Positions 53,165 through 62,073 of a stretch of DNA of 64,000 nucleotides are shown in pieces. The stretch comes from Miltoncostaea sp050250915 (GTDB lineage Bacteria; Actinomycetota; Thermoleophilia; Miltoncostaeales; Miltoncostaeaceae). The position numbers were made by a program, and so were the translations under genes. The stretch's first letter is position 1; the number at the start of each line of letters is the position of its first letter. Below the pieces are notes generated by a model that saw nothing but the letters and a program-made list of their open reading frames with translations, was not told the DNA's origin and ran no database searches. The DNA lies in the NCBI GenBank assembly GCA_050250915.1, contig JBFWNT010000002.1, forward strand, positions 185,029-249,028. The letters run 5' to 3'.

Positions 53165-55066
53165 GTGGCCGCCGCGGTGAACCCACCCGGCCGGGTGCCC
53201 CCCAGGCCGGGGCGGCTCGAGGTGCGGGCGGGCTTCCGCCCGGGCACGGCGTTCGGCGTCGACGACTCGTCGGCGCCGGTCGCCCACCTCACCTACCGCT
53301 CGACCGACGGGCACACCTGGGACGCGCTGCTCGCCCGGCCCATGGGGCGGCTCACGCCGCGGGCGGAGGTGCTCGTCGTGATCGTCCACGGGTCGATGGG
53401 GAACTACATCGACGGCGTGCCCCGGCGGGCGGCGATCGAGCTGTCCCGCGCGGGGTTCGCGGCCCTGTCGGTCAACACCCGCATGGCCAACTTCGGCGTC
53501 GTCTACGGCGGCGGCCTGCTCGACCGGACGCCGGCCGACCTGGACGGCGCGCTGGCGCTCGCCGCCGACCTGGGCTTCGCGCGCGTGGCCATGCTCGGCT
53601 ACGGCCAGGGCGCCACCATGGTCGTCCACCACCAGGCGCTGCGCCGGCCGGACGCCGTCGAGGCCGCCTGCACGCTGGCCCACCCGGCCTCGCTGCCCGA
53701 CGCGCTGCGGCGGAGGTGGGAGGCGTTCGGCGCGCGGCCGTCGTACGACGCCATGCTCGACGAGGCCCGCGCCCGGTTCGGCCCGGACGGCAGCGGCGAG
53801 GACGGCATCGTGGTCGTCGCGCACGGCGCGGGCGGCACCGCGGGGCCCGCCGACCACGAGGTGTGGAGCCGGCGGGCATGGTGGGCGTCGCGGGCGCCGG
53901 AGGCCACGCACGCGGTCTCCCTTGCGCGGGTGCCGGAGATGACGGTCCCGCTCGCACTGATCCAGCCGGGGAGCGACCAGCTGCTGGGCTACGGGGAGTC
54001 CCTGGTCATGGTGGCGCGGGAGGCGGGCGTGCCGGTGCACATGGTGCGCGTGCCGAGCTGCGACCACACGTTCTGGGGGATGACGCCGGTCGTCGCCCGG
54101 GAGGCCGCGGCCTGGCTCGACGCGACCCTCGGGACGGGCCCGACCGGCGCGCCGTCCCGCCCGCCGCGGGTGGTGTCCGAGGAGGGCCCCGTGCGCCACC
54201 GCCTGGTCACGGTCACGGCGCCCGACGGCAGCCGGCACGACGCGCTGCTGCACGTCGACGACGACGCCGCCGCCCGCCGGGCGGACCGGACCGGCCGGCG
54301 GACCGCGATCATCCACGTGCACGGCAACCAGGGGAACTTCAGCGTCGGCTCGCTGCGGTTCCTGGGCGACCCGGTGGCCGCCGCGGGGATCCCGCTGCTG
54401 TCGCTGGAGACCCGCCTGAGCAACGTCTCGCAGCTCTTCGGCGGCGCGCTCTTCGAGCAGGCGCTGGACGATCTCGCCGCCGGCGTCGACTGGCTGCGGG
54501 AGCAGGGGTACGACGCCGTGGTGGTCAGCGGCTACTCGCTCGGGGCGGTGCTGGCGACGCGGTTCGCGCGGACGCTGGCGCCGCCGCTGCTGCGGGGCCA
54601 CGTCGCGTTCGGCGACGCGTGGGGCCTCCCCGACGCCACGCGGCGCCGGATGGACGCGAACGGGGCGGACCCGTCGTACGCCGAGCTCGCCCGCCGGTGC
54701 GCCGCCGCCATCGCCCGCGGGGACGACCCGGTCGTGGTCGCCCACCGCGCCTACGGCGCCGACGACTCCCCGCGGCACGCAGGGGTCTACACCGCCGCCA
54801 CCTGGTGGCACTCCCGAGGCCCCGAGGCCGTCGACGCGGAGACCCACCGCCACATCGGGGCGGTCGCGGCGCCCCTGCTGCTGGTGCAGGGCGACGCCGA
54901 CGTGGTGGTCGAGCCGGAGGAGGCGGGGCGGCTCGCCGACGTCGCCCGCGCCGCGGGCCACGCCGACGTGGAGGTCGCGCTCGTCCCGGGCGCCGGCCAC
55001 TCCTTCGCCGGCCACGAGGACGAGGTGGTCGCGGCCGTCGTGGGCTGGCTCGGGCGGGTTGCCTGA
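53165..55066 (+). CDS. Tandem alpha/beta-hydrolase, N-terminal unit lacking the nucleophile
   Basis: 633 residues built from two related alpha/beta-hydrolase units (~45-330 and ~345-630). Both have the oxyanion loop (VHGSMGNY; VHGNQGNF), a lid with AADLG/VDWLREQG spacing, an acid (PGSDQLL; QGDADVVVEP) and a His (CDHTFWG; GAGHSFAGH). The second unit has the nucleophile elbow SGYSLGA; the first reads LGYGQGA, Ser replaced by Gly. GTG start 4 bp after the exporter gene. No signal peptide. Substrate unknown. Confidence 0.83.
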   Translation: MAAAVNPPGRVPPRPGRLEVRAGFRPGTAFGVDDSSAPVAHLTYRSTDGHTWDALLARPMGRLTPRAEVLVVIVHGSMGNYIDGVPRRAAIELSRAGFAALSVNTRMANFGVVYGGGLLDRTPADLDGALALAADLGFARVAMLGYGQGATMVVHHQALRRPDAVEAACTLAHPASLPDALRRRWEAFGARPSYDAMLDEARARFGPDGSGEDGIVVVAHGAGGTAGPADHEVWSRRAWWASRAPEATHAVSLARVPEMTVPLALIQPGSDQLLGYGESLVMVAREAGVPVHMVRVPSCDHTFWGMTPVVAREAAAWLDATLGTGPTGAPSRPPRVVSEEGPVRHRLVTVTAPDGSRHDALLHVDDDAAARRADRTGRRTAIIHVHGNQGNFSVGSLRFLGDPVAAAGIPLLSLETRLSNVSQLFGGALFEQALDDLAAGVDWLREQGYDAVVVSGYSLGAVLATRFARTLAPPLLRGHVAFGDAWGLPDATRRRMDANGADPSYAELARRCAAAIARGDDPVVVAHRAYGADDSPRHAGVYTAATWWHSRGPEAVDAETHRHIGAVAAPLLLVQGDADVVVEPEEAGRLADVARAAGHADVEVALVPGAGHSFAGHEDEVVAAVVGWLGRVA

Positions 55067-55143
55067 GCCGCGATTCCGGTGGCTCGGCGCGCCCGACCCG
55101 TGAGAGGGTCGCCCGGGGCGAAATCCAGACGAAGGGAACGACG

Positions 55144-55758
55144 ATGGAGACAGCATCTGCCCGCAGCCGGCGGCGGAGCCGTGGAGCGATCGTGGCCGGG
55201 GTCGTGACCGCGGCGGTGGCGGTGGGCCTCGTGGCCGCACCGCTCGCGAGCGCCTCGACGCCCGCCTCCTGGAAGAAGTACTGCCGCAACCAGGGCGGCG
55301 TCGTCCAGGTGCGGACGCCGGCGTTGGGCACCAACTCCCCGCCGCTCCTCACGTTCGCCGGCCCCACCGCCTTCTGCTTCTTCAGGTCGGGCACCGGCAT
55401 GACCGCGACGCAGATCATCGTCGACCTGCGCACGCTCACGACGAAGAAGCCGACGCTGGCGGCCCTCGCGTACCTGACCAAGCCGCAGCCGGGCAAGTTC
55501 ACACCGGGCGCCAACCCCGCCTCGGTCTACTGCACGCAGCTCGGCGGCACCGACCTGTTCGGCGGCGTCAACGTCTCGGGCGGCGGGTGGATCCTGGGCC
55601 GCAACGCCAACTCGGCCATCGACGCCTGCACGTTCCCTGACGGCTCGATCATCGACTCGTTCGGGATCCTCTACCACTCCCAGGGCGACATCCGGGGTGC
55701 GGATCTCACCGCGAAGTTCCGCTACCGGCCGGCGAACCCGCCGAACGTCTTCGGCTGA
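55144..55758 (+). CDS. Secreted DUF333-like protein
   Basis: 204 residues. Signal peptide with Arg-rich start (RSRRRSRG) and cleavage near LASAS. The C-terminal half has NPASVYCTQLGG and ACTFPDGSIIDSFGILYHSQG in overlapping parts, matching the DUF333 pattern of paired Cys and a FPDG turn. The N-terminal half has its own Cys pair. Function unknown. ATG preceded by GAAGGGAACG. Followed by a strong hairpin. Confidence 0.72.
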   Translation: METASARSRRRSRGAIVAGVVTAAVAVGLVAAPLASASTPASWKKYCRNQGGVVQVRTPALGTNSPPLLTFAGPTAFCFFRSGTGMTATQIIVDLRTLTTKKPTLAALAYLTKPQPGKFTPGANPASVYCTQLGGTDLFGGVNVSGGGWILGRNANSAIDACTFPDGSIIDSFGILYHSQGDIRGADLTAKFRYRPANPPNVFG

Positions 55759-55769
55759 GCCGGGCGCGT

Positions 55770-55797
55770 CCGGCGCGGGGAGCCGTCCCCGCGCCGG
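55770..55797 (+). terminator. Strong hairpin after the DUF333 gene
   Basis: Arms CCGGCGCGGGGA and TCCCCGCGCCGG pair over 12 bp around a 4-nt loop, 12 bp after the stop. No T-tract, but the best hairpin in the window. Confidence 0.6.
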
Positions 55798-55884
55798 TCG
55801 CCCCCCGTCCGGCCCCGGCGCCGCGCACCCCGCCCGAGGGGCCGGGCGGGTGCCCGGGCACTACGATCGCGCCCCCCGAACCCG

Positions 55885-56625
55885 ATGGTCTGGGAGGCGA
55901 TGTACAGGGTCCAGGACATCCGGAGCCTCGCGCGGGCCACCCGGGAGGTGCGGAGCGGCCACGGCCTGGTGAGCCGCACGGTGATCATGCTCGGCATCAC
56001 GAGCCTGCTCACCGACGTCTCCTCGGAGATGGTCGCGACCATCCTGCCGCTGTACCTGGTGTTCACGCTCGGATTCACGCCCCTCCAGTTCGGCGTGGTC
56101 GACGGCTACCAGCGGGGCGCGAGCGCCCTGGTGAGCCTGGGCGGCGGCCTGGTCGCCGACCGCCGCCGCCGGCACAAGGAGGTGGCCACCGCCGGTTACG
56201 GCCTGTCGGCGGTGTGCAAGCTGGGGTACGTCGCGGCGGGGACCTCGTTCGCCGCCCTCGGCGCCGTGGTCTTCGTCGACCGCATCGGCAAGGGCATACG
56301 GACGGCGCCGCGCGACGCGCTCATCTCCCTGAGCAGCCGCCGCGAGGGGCTCGGGCTGGCCTTCGGCGTGCACCGCGCCCTCGACACGACCGGGGCGATG
56401 CTGGGCCCGCTGGCGGCGTTCGCTCTGCTGGCGATCTCGCCCGAGGGGTACGACGCGATCTTCATCGTGAGCTTCCTGGTCGCGGCGGCCCCGTGGGTCA
56501 GGGGCCGCCCGCCTGGCAGGCGCCGCCGTCCCGCATCTCCGACACCCACTCGAACCCCGGCGCGGGCGACGGATTGTCCGCGCCGTTCGGGTTACCGGTG
56601 GCGTTGCGCGCGCCCCACGCCATGA
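55885..56625 (+). pseudogene. Truncated MFS transporter (N-terminal half only)
   Basis: The first ~200 residues are a clear MFS N-terminal half: LLTDVSSEMVATILPLYLVF, GLVADRRRRHKEVATAGYGL, FVDRIGKGIRTAPRDALISL, and FGVHRALDTTGAMLGPLAA. After YDAIFIVSFLVA (near 56490) homology stops and the frame runs on as Arg/Pro-rich sequence antisense to the 3' end of the 1076-residue gene. The six C-terminal helices are missing, so a deletion or rearrangement has removed them and the product should be inactive. Confidence 0.75.
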
Positions 56626-59600
56626 AGTACTCGGGCTGGAGGCTCAGCTGGTCGTCGTCGGTGTCGGTGCCGAACAGGGTCCTGAGGATCGCGCTGGTGG
56701 GGAAGCTCTTCGGGTGGCCCTGGCTGGCGAGGTAGGCCCAGCTGCTGGACACCTGGTACGGCGGGCCGCCCTGATCGCCGGCCTGCTCGCTGGTGAAGTA
56801 CGTCAGCACCGCCTGGTCGAGCGCTGGCGTGCCGGGGACGCGCTGCTCGGGGATGCAGGTGAACACCTGCGTCGTCACGGGCAGCATCGAGCTCCAGATG
56901 TAGCCGGCGATCGACGCCTGGAGCGACTCGGTGATCTGGTTGCTCGCGTTCGTGTCGAGCCCCCAGCCCGCCGGGCCGGTCGACTGGATGCTCGCGGCCG
57001 CCGCCGTGAGGCGCCCGTCGTCGCTCACGAGCAGGTCGGCGACGTGCGAGAGCGAGCTGATCTGGGCGGTCCACGCCTTCTCCAGGTCCGAGCCGAACGT
57101 GAAGATGTCGCCCTCGAACACGCGGGGGTCGAGCGCCTGCGCCCCGCCGGGCGTGGTCGTGACCGCGCGGTACACGTCCTCCGCCCCCTGGCCGACCGAC
57201 AGGGCGGCGCTGATCTGCCCGCCGACGACCGGCACGAAGCCGGTGAACCCGCGCGCGAGCGTCAGCGACGAGTCCAGCACGCTGAACCAGCTGGGGCTCC
57301 GCGCCGGCTGGGCGGGCGGCGCGGGGTAGGCCGACATCACCCCGTCGGCGATCGCGACGAACCCGAGGGTGCTGTCCCCGAACGCCGAGGAGTAGATGCC
57401 GTCCAGGTCGGTGCTCCCGCCGCCCGTGAAGTACGACCGCACCGTCGCGACGTCGTCCCATTCGGTCACGAAGGCCTGCTTGACCTGGGCGAACGACCCG
57501 GCGCAGGGCGACTGCGTGCAGGGCGGGACGTCGCTGTCCAGCAGCGCGAGCTTGTCGCTCCACTGGATATCGTCGTCGCCCCAGTAGAGGGCCCGCACGT
57601 CGGCCGCCGTCGAGACCGAGGGCAGGTTCACCTCCGCGGCGATGTACCGCACCGCGGCCCGCTGCCCGGCCGTGTTCAGGGCGGGGAAGGGCTGGGCGGG
57701 CTGGGCCAGGATCCGCTGGAGCTGCGGCTGCCAGACCGTGACGTCCTGCGTGGGGCCGGGCGTGCCGCTGGTGCCGCCCTGCCAGAGCCCCTGGTCGTTG
57801 CGGCGCAGCAGGCCCGCGATGCGGGAGGAGGGCGCGCCGGCCACGGCCTGGTTCACGTCCAGGCCCTCGTTCGGGCCCTGGAAGCCCAGGCCCGCGAGCC
57901 CCACGAGCGTGTACTCGCCGGGCACCGTGAACGCCGACTCGTTGCCGCCGAACTGGCCCACCGCCTGCAGGATGCCGCCGTCGGTCGCGATCGCCGCCCG
58001 GCCGGTGTGCTGGGTGTTGTTGATGCTCGAGAGGAACACCAGGCCCGGCACCGGGTCGGCCAGGATCGCGTTGAGCTGGGCGTTCATCGCGTCGAGGCAG
58101 GGTGAGGCGCCGAAGCAGTTCTGGTAGGTGAAGTTGCCGCGCGGGCCCAGGGTGTCGGCGTCCAGCCACACCAGTTGCCAGCCGCCGTACGGGTTGGTGA
58201 CCGGGTCGGAGACGTAGGTCTGGCCGGCGACCGTCACGCGGTTCTGGGCGTCGGTGCTCCCCGGTGCCCGGGTGTCGAAGGTGGTGAACGATGCCGGCCA
58301 CGCGAACGAGTAGTTGGAGTGGAGGTCGGTCACGAAGTTCCCGGCGACGCCGCCCGCCGGCAGCGTACCCTGGCGTGCGCCGCGGTTCTCGATCGCGGTG
58401 CCCGGGACCAGCCCGGGGATGCCGATCAGCGTGTACCCGCCCGCCTGGAGGGCGTCGATGGTGGCCTGGTCTCCGGCCGAGCCGAAGGCCTGGAGTGCCG
58501 TCTCGAGGAACGTGACGTCCGCCGGGTCGATGCTCCCCGTGATCGGGCCGCCGGGACCGGCGACGATCACGACCTGATCGTCGCTGATCTGCGACGCGAT
58601 GCCCTCGAACAGCTCGTCCAGCCGGTCGGTGATCGGGAAGGGCACGTTGGGGGTCGTCGCCCTGGTCGGCGTCAGCGTGGAGCGGTCCAGGATCAGGATC
58701 TGCCCGAAGCCGGGGGCGCCGGGGTAGAACGTCCCGCCGACCTGGATTCCCGGGTTCGACGGATCCACGATCGTCTGGACGGGCACCCCCTGCGGGCCCT
58801 GGGGCTGCTGCACCGACAGCTCCACCTGGTCGCGTGCGGCGCCGGCCCGGGCGGGCGCCGACGCGTCGCCCACGTGGAGGTCCACCCGGTAGTGCCCGGG
58901 CGCCGCGCCCACGAGCCGCGGTCGCGCGCCGCCGGCGCCCACCAGCCGCCCGCGCGACCCCCGCGGCTTCGCGGTGATGCGCCAGCGGTACTCCAGCGGC
59001 CCGGCCTGCCGCCGGCGCGACGCGGTCCCGTCGAGCCGGATGACGCTCCGGGGGTGCACGATGCGGTCGGCGCCCGCGTCGGCGAGCGGCGCGGTGGGGG
59101 CGAGGGTCCGCCGCCGGTTCAGCACCTCGTAGCGGCCGGTCGCGTCGAACGCCACCACCCGCAGGCGATTGGCGCCGAAGCGCATGCCGTGCCGGGGCCG
59201 GATGTCGCCGCGCCAGAGGCGCCCGTCCCGGCTTGCGAAGGCGTCGCGCACGTCCCGTCCGTCGAGGCGCGCGGTGAAGTCGGCGCCGGCGCGGAGCCGG
59301 AACGCGTCGCGGAACGGCCCGGCGCCGCGGTCAGGCACCCGGGTCGCGAGGTCGGCGGGCCGCGTGGCCATCACGAAGTGCGACACGGCCACCGAGTACC
59401 GGCCTCCGGGGCGCCGCACGCGGATGGAGAGGTGGTTGCGCCCGGGCCGCAGGTCGCGGTCGACGCGCAGCCGGCCCCGCCACACACCCGGCCGCACCTG
59501 CGTGAACCGGTCGGTCACCGCACGCGTGCCGCGGGGGCTCCGGATCACGGCCCGGAAGCCCTTCACCGGGCCCGCGACGCGCACCCGCGCGGTGACCGCG

Positions 59601-59728
59601 CGGCCGACCGTCACGGAGTCCTGCGCCGGGGAGAGGACCCGGACGGTCACGGCGGCGTCCGCCGAGTGGGCTCCGGCCAGCAGCATCAGGGCCGCCACGA
59701 GCGGCAGGGCGAGGGCGACCCGGACCAT
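56498..59728 (-). CDS. Large secreted protein of unknown function
   Basis: 1076 residues. Signal peptide (LALPLVAALMLLAGAHSADA), two N-terminal beta-sandwich-like segments (to ~200), a PKD-like domain near 210-300 (ADAGADRIVHPRSVIRLDGT), then ~770 residues of a globular region with no family recognised (VSDPVTNPYGGWQLVWLDAD; YFTGGGSTDLDGIYSSAFGD) and three Cys pairs. No LPXTG or membrane anchor. A TAGGAT box 9 nt before the ATG suggests a leaderless mRNA. Its 3' end adjoins the truncated MFS gene, so the C-terminus could be affected by that junction. Confidence 0.7.
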   Translation of the reverse strand: MVRVALALPLVAALMLLAGAHSADAAVTVRVLSPAQDSVTVGRAVTARVRVAGPVKGFRAVIRSPRGTRAVTDRFTQVRPGVWRGRLRVDRDLRPGRNHLSIRVRRPGGRYSVAVSHFVMATRPADLATRVPDRGAGPFRDAFRLRAGADFTARLDGRDVRDAFASRDGRLWRGDIRPRHGMRFGANRLRVVAFDATGRYEVLNRRRTLAPTAPLADAGADRIVHPRSVIRLDGTASRRRQAGPLEYRWRITAKPRGSRGRLVGAGGARPRLVGAAPGHYRVDLHVGDASAPARAGAARDQVELSVQQPQGPQGVPVQTIVDPSNPGIQVGGTFYPGAPGFGQILILDRSTLTPTRATTPNVPFPITDRLDELFEGIASQISDDQVVIVAGPGGPITGSIDPADVTFLETALQAFGSAGDQATIDALQAGGYTLIGIPGLVPGTAIENRGARQGTLPAGGVAGNFVTDLHSNYSFAWPASFTTFDTRAPGSTDAQNRVTVAGQTYVSDPVTNPYGGWQLVWLDADTLGPRGNFTYQNCFGASPCLDAMNAQLNAILADPVPGLVFLSSINNTQHTGRAAIATDGGILQAVGQFGGNESAFTVPGEYTLVGLAGLGFQGPNEGLDVNQAVAGAPSSRIAGLLRRNDQGLWQGGTSGTPGPTQDVTVWQPQLQRILAQPAQPFPALNTAGQRAAVRYIAAEVNLPSVSTAADVRALYWGDDDIQWSDKLALLDSDVPPCTQSPCAGSFAQVKQAFVTEWDDVATVRSYFTGGGSTDLDGIYSSAFGDSTLGFVAIADGVMSAYPAPPAQPARSPSWFSVLDSSLTLARGFTGFVPVVGGQISAALSVGQGAEDVYRAVTTTPGGAQALDPRVFEGDIFTFGSDLEKAWTAQISSLSHVADLLVSDDGRLTAAAASIQSTGPAGWGLDTNASNQITESLQASIAGYIWSSMLPVTTQVFTCIPEQRVPGTPALDQAVLTYFTSEQAGDQGGPPYQVSSSWAYLASQGHPKSFPTSAILRTLFGTDTDDDQLSLQPEYFMAWGARNATGNPNGADNPSPAPGFEWVSEMRDGGACQAGGP

Positions 59729-59737
59729 TGGCGGACG

Positions 59738-59743
59738 ATCCTA
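59738..59743 (-). promoter_or_regulatory. -10 element of the large secreted protein gene (leaderless)
   Basis: TAGGAT on the minus strand, 9 nt before the ATG at 59728. Confidence 0.4.
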
Positions 59744-59784
59744 GGTGCATATCCACGCCGCGCGCCAGACCCTGCGCCCGCGGC

Positions 59785-60399
59785 TCATCCGGCGTCCGTG
59801 CGCCCCCTGTCCGCCGCCACGCGCCCGGGCGACCACCTCGACCACCCGTGGAAGCCCGAGAGCTCACCCGCGTCCCACGCCTCCCGCAGGCCGGGCGCGC
59901 TCAGGTCCCAGTCGGGCCGGATCTCGCTGGACGCCGCCCGCAGGTCGCGCCACAGGTCGTACACCGACGGGCGCCCCCAGAACCAGTAGCCGTTGTAGAC
60001 GCGGTGGATGCGCAGCCCGGGGGTGAGCACCAGCGTGTGCGGGATCATCGGGTCGCGCTCCGGGTCCGTGTACTCCTGGATGTCCAGGTCCTTCTGGACC
60101 GTCCGGCCCGGGCCCGAGAGGAACGGCCACTGGGCGCCCACCGAGAGGCGGAACTCCTGGAGGGTGTGGTGGTCGTCGGTCGCGATCGTGGCGATCCCGG
60201 TGTAGGCGACCGCGAACCGCGACTGGAACGACGCGAGCTCCAGGTGCTGCTGGTGCTCCTTCGGGCAGTAGTGGCCGCGCGCGAGCGTGAGGACCATCGG
60301 ATCGTCGCCCTGGATCTCGCTGAGCGCGCGGACGGTGCCGGTGTGGTCGGGGAGCGCGTAGTCGGGGAAGACGCCGCCGGGGACGATGTCGGGCCTCAT
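59785..60399 (-). CDS. Peroxiredoxin-like (AhpC/TSA redoxin) protein
   Basis: 204 residues, thioredoxin-like fold: VFPDYALPDHTGTVRALSE, then the active-site segment TLARGHYCPKEHQQH with one Cys in the peroxidatic position, and IATDDHHTLQEF. The GHYCPKE motif differs from the usual TxxC of peroxiredoxins, so peroxidase activity is likely but unproven. Last gene of a five-gene minus-strand cluster; ATGA overlap with the hydrolase gene. Confidence 0.8.
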   Translation of the reverse strand: MRPDIVPGGVFPDYALPDHTGTVRALSEIQGDDPMVLTLARGHYCPKEHQQHLELASFQSRFAVAYTGIATIATDDHHTLQEFRLSVGAQWPFLSGPGRTVQKDLDIQEYTDPERDPMIPHTLVLTPGLRIHRVYNGYWFWGRPSVYDLWRDLRAASSEIRPDWDLSAPGLREAWDAGELSGFHGWSRWSPGRVAADRGRTDAG

Positions 60400-61325
60400 G
60401 CCGCCTCGCGGTATCCGGCCGCCGCCCAGTCCGCGACGAGGGTCCCGTACTCGCCGGCCGCCTCCTCCCACACGAAGCGCCCGGCGTCGACCACCGCGAG
60501 GCGGGCGTGGCGCAGGCGCTCGTTCAGGAAGTCGGCGTTGGCGAGCGGGATCACCCGGTCCCGCCGGCCGGCGATGATCTGGACGGGGATCGCGATCTCC
60601 GGGAGCCGCCCTACGAGGTCGGGGAGGTCGTCGCCGTAGCGGCGCACGTATCGCATCGACTCGACGAAGCGGTCGCCGTCATAGGAGGAGAGGTAGTCCT
60701 CACGGATCTCGGCGGGCAGGTCGTAGCCCTGGATGGTGTCGAGCGCGGCGCCGACGATGGCGCGGGGGTCCATCGCGCGGTAGGGGCCCAGGTCGGGCGC
60801 ATCGACCCAGTCCGCGAGCGGCCCCGTCACCTGGATGGGGACGGCCGCGGCGCCGCTGCCGACCACGATGCTCACGAGGTGGCGAGGACGGAGGGCGGCG
60901 GCGAACAGGCCGGCCGCCGTCCCGACGTCCGGCGCCACGAGGTGGACCTCCCGGCCGAACTCGCCGTCGCCGATCAGGCGCGCCAGGAAGCCGCCCATGG
61001 CGTGCGGCGACAGGAGCTCGTCGCTGCGGTCGGATCCGCCGAAGCCCGGCAGATCCATGGCGTGCACGCGGAACCGCTGCGCCAGGGACGACCAGATCTG
61101 CGCGAACGCGTACATGCTCTCCGGCCAGGGGCACGTCATCAGGATCGACTGCGTCGCGCCGCCGCCGCCGCACTCGGCGCAGCGGATCCGGATCCCGTCG
61201 AGCGTGCGGTAGCCGATCTTCGTGGGCACCACGCCGGGATCGCCCGTCACCGGCTCCGGCGTCCCGGGCGGCGCGAACTGCGCGAACGCGGGGCCCAGGC
61301 CCAGCGTCCAGATCCACTCGTCCAC
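60396..61325 (-). CDS. Alpha/beta hydrolase (epoxide hydrolase/haloalkane dehalogenase-like) with altered catalytic His
   Basis: About 309 residues. AMDLPGFGGSDRS and the elbow HLVAPDVGTAAGL put Asp at the nucleophile position, as in epoxide hydrolases and dehalogenases. IIAGRRDRVIPL gives the acid region. The C-terminal segment where these enzymes carry Gly-His-Phe reads DAGRFVWEEAAGEY, so the catalytic His is Arg (codon CGC). GTG 61325 is chosen over GTG 61373 because the latter lies inside the SDR gene and adds a low-complexity start. It may bind rather than hydrolyse. Confidence 0.78.
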   Translation of the reverse strand: MDEWIWTLGLGPAFAQFAPPGTPEPVTGDPGVVPTKIGYRTLDGIRIRCAECGGGGATQSILMTCPWPESMYAFAQIWSSLAQRFRVHAMDLPGFGGSDRSDELLSPHAMGGFLARLIGDGEFGREVHLVAPDVGTAAGLFAAALRPRHLVSIVVGSGAAAVPIQVTGPLADWVDAPDLGPYRAMDPRAIVGAALDTIQGYDLPAEIREDYLSSYDGDRFVESMRYVRRYGDDLPDLVGRLPEIAIPVQIIAGRRDRVIPLANADFLNERLRHARLAVVDAGRFVWEEAAGEYGTLVADWAAAGYREAA

Positions 61326-61338
61326 GTCAGCGCCCCCG

Positions 61339-62073
61339 TCAGCCGGCGGGGCGGGGGACGAACTGCTGGCCACCGTCGATGTCGTACGTCGCCCCGGTCA
61401 GGGCGGTGTTCGCCATCAGGTGCACGGCGAGGGCGCCCACGTCGTCCGGGCCCACCACGCGTCCGATCGGCAGCGTCGCCCGCAGCTGGTCGCGCCGCGC
61501 GTCCAGGCCGTCGCCCAGCAGCGCGGCCGACAGGGGCGTGTCGACGAAGCCGCAGGCGATGAGGTTGACCCGCACCGGGGCGATCTCGATCGCCATGTTC
61601 GCGATCAGTGCGGGCATCGCGGCGGTGATCGCCGAGACCATCACCAGGCCCACGTCGGGGCGCCGGCCGCCGGTGCCGCCGATGAACAGCAGCGTGCCCC
61701 CGGGCCGCACCCGGCCGGTGGCCAGGCGGCCCACGCGGAGGGGCAGCAGCAGGTGGGCCTCGACGTCCTCGCGCACCTTGTCGAGGTCCATCTCCGCCAT
61801 CGGGGCGTAGTAGGGGGAGCCGGCGGTGACCATCACGTGGTCGACCGGCGTGGCCAGGTCGTCGAAGAACCGCTCCAGCTCGGCGGGGTCGGTGGCGTCG
61901 AACGCCGCGGTGCTCCGCGCGCCGACCTCGGCGGCGGCACGCGCGAGGCGCTCGGGGTCGCGCCCCGTCAGCACCACCTCGGCTCCCTCCGCGCGCGCCC
62001 GGCGCGCCGTCCCCAGCCCGATGCCGGCGCTGCCGCCGATCACCACCACGGTCTGGCCGTCGAGCGCGCTCAT
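61339..62073 (-). CDS. SDR-family protein lacking the YxxxK motif
   Basis: 244 residues with a classical Rossmann fold: VVVIGGSAGIGLGTARR (TGxxxGxG-type), HVMVTAGSPYY in place of NNAG, APVRVNLIACGFVDTP and GATYDIDGGQQF. Where SDRs have Ser then YxxxK the sequence reads GLVMVSAITAAMPALIANMA, with neither Tyr nor Lys. Cofactor binding is likely; ordinary oxidoreductase chemistry is doubtful. ATG start overlaps the upstream reductase gene by 4 bp. Confidence 0.82.
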   Translation of the reverse strand: MSALDGQTVVVIGGSAGIGLGTARRARAEGAEVVLTGRDPERLARAAAEVGARSTAAFDATDPAELERFFDDLATPVDHVMVTAGSPYYAPMAEMDLDKVREDVEAHLLLPLRVGRLATGRVRPGGTLLFIGGTGGRRPDVGLVMVSAITAAMPALIANMAIEIAPVRVNLIACGFVDTPLSAALLGDGLDARRDQLRATLPIGRVVGPDDVGALAVHLMANTALTGATYDIDGGQQFVPRPAG

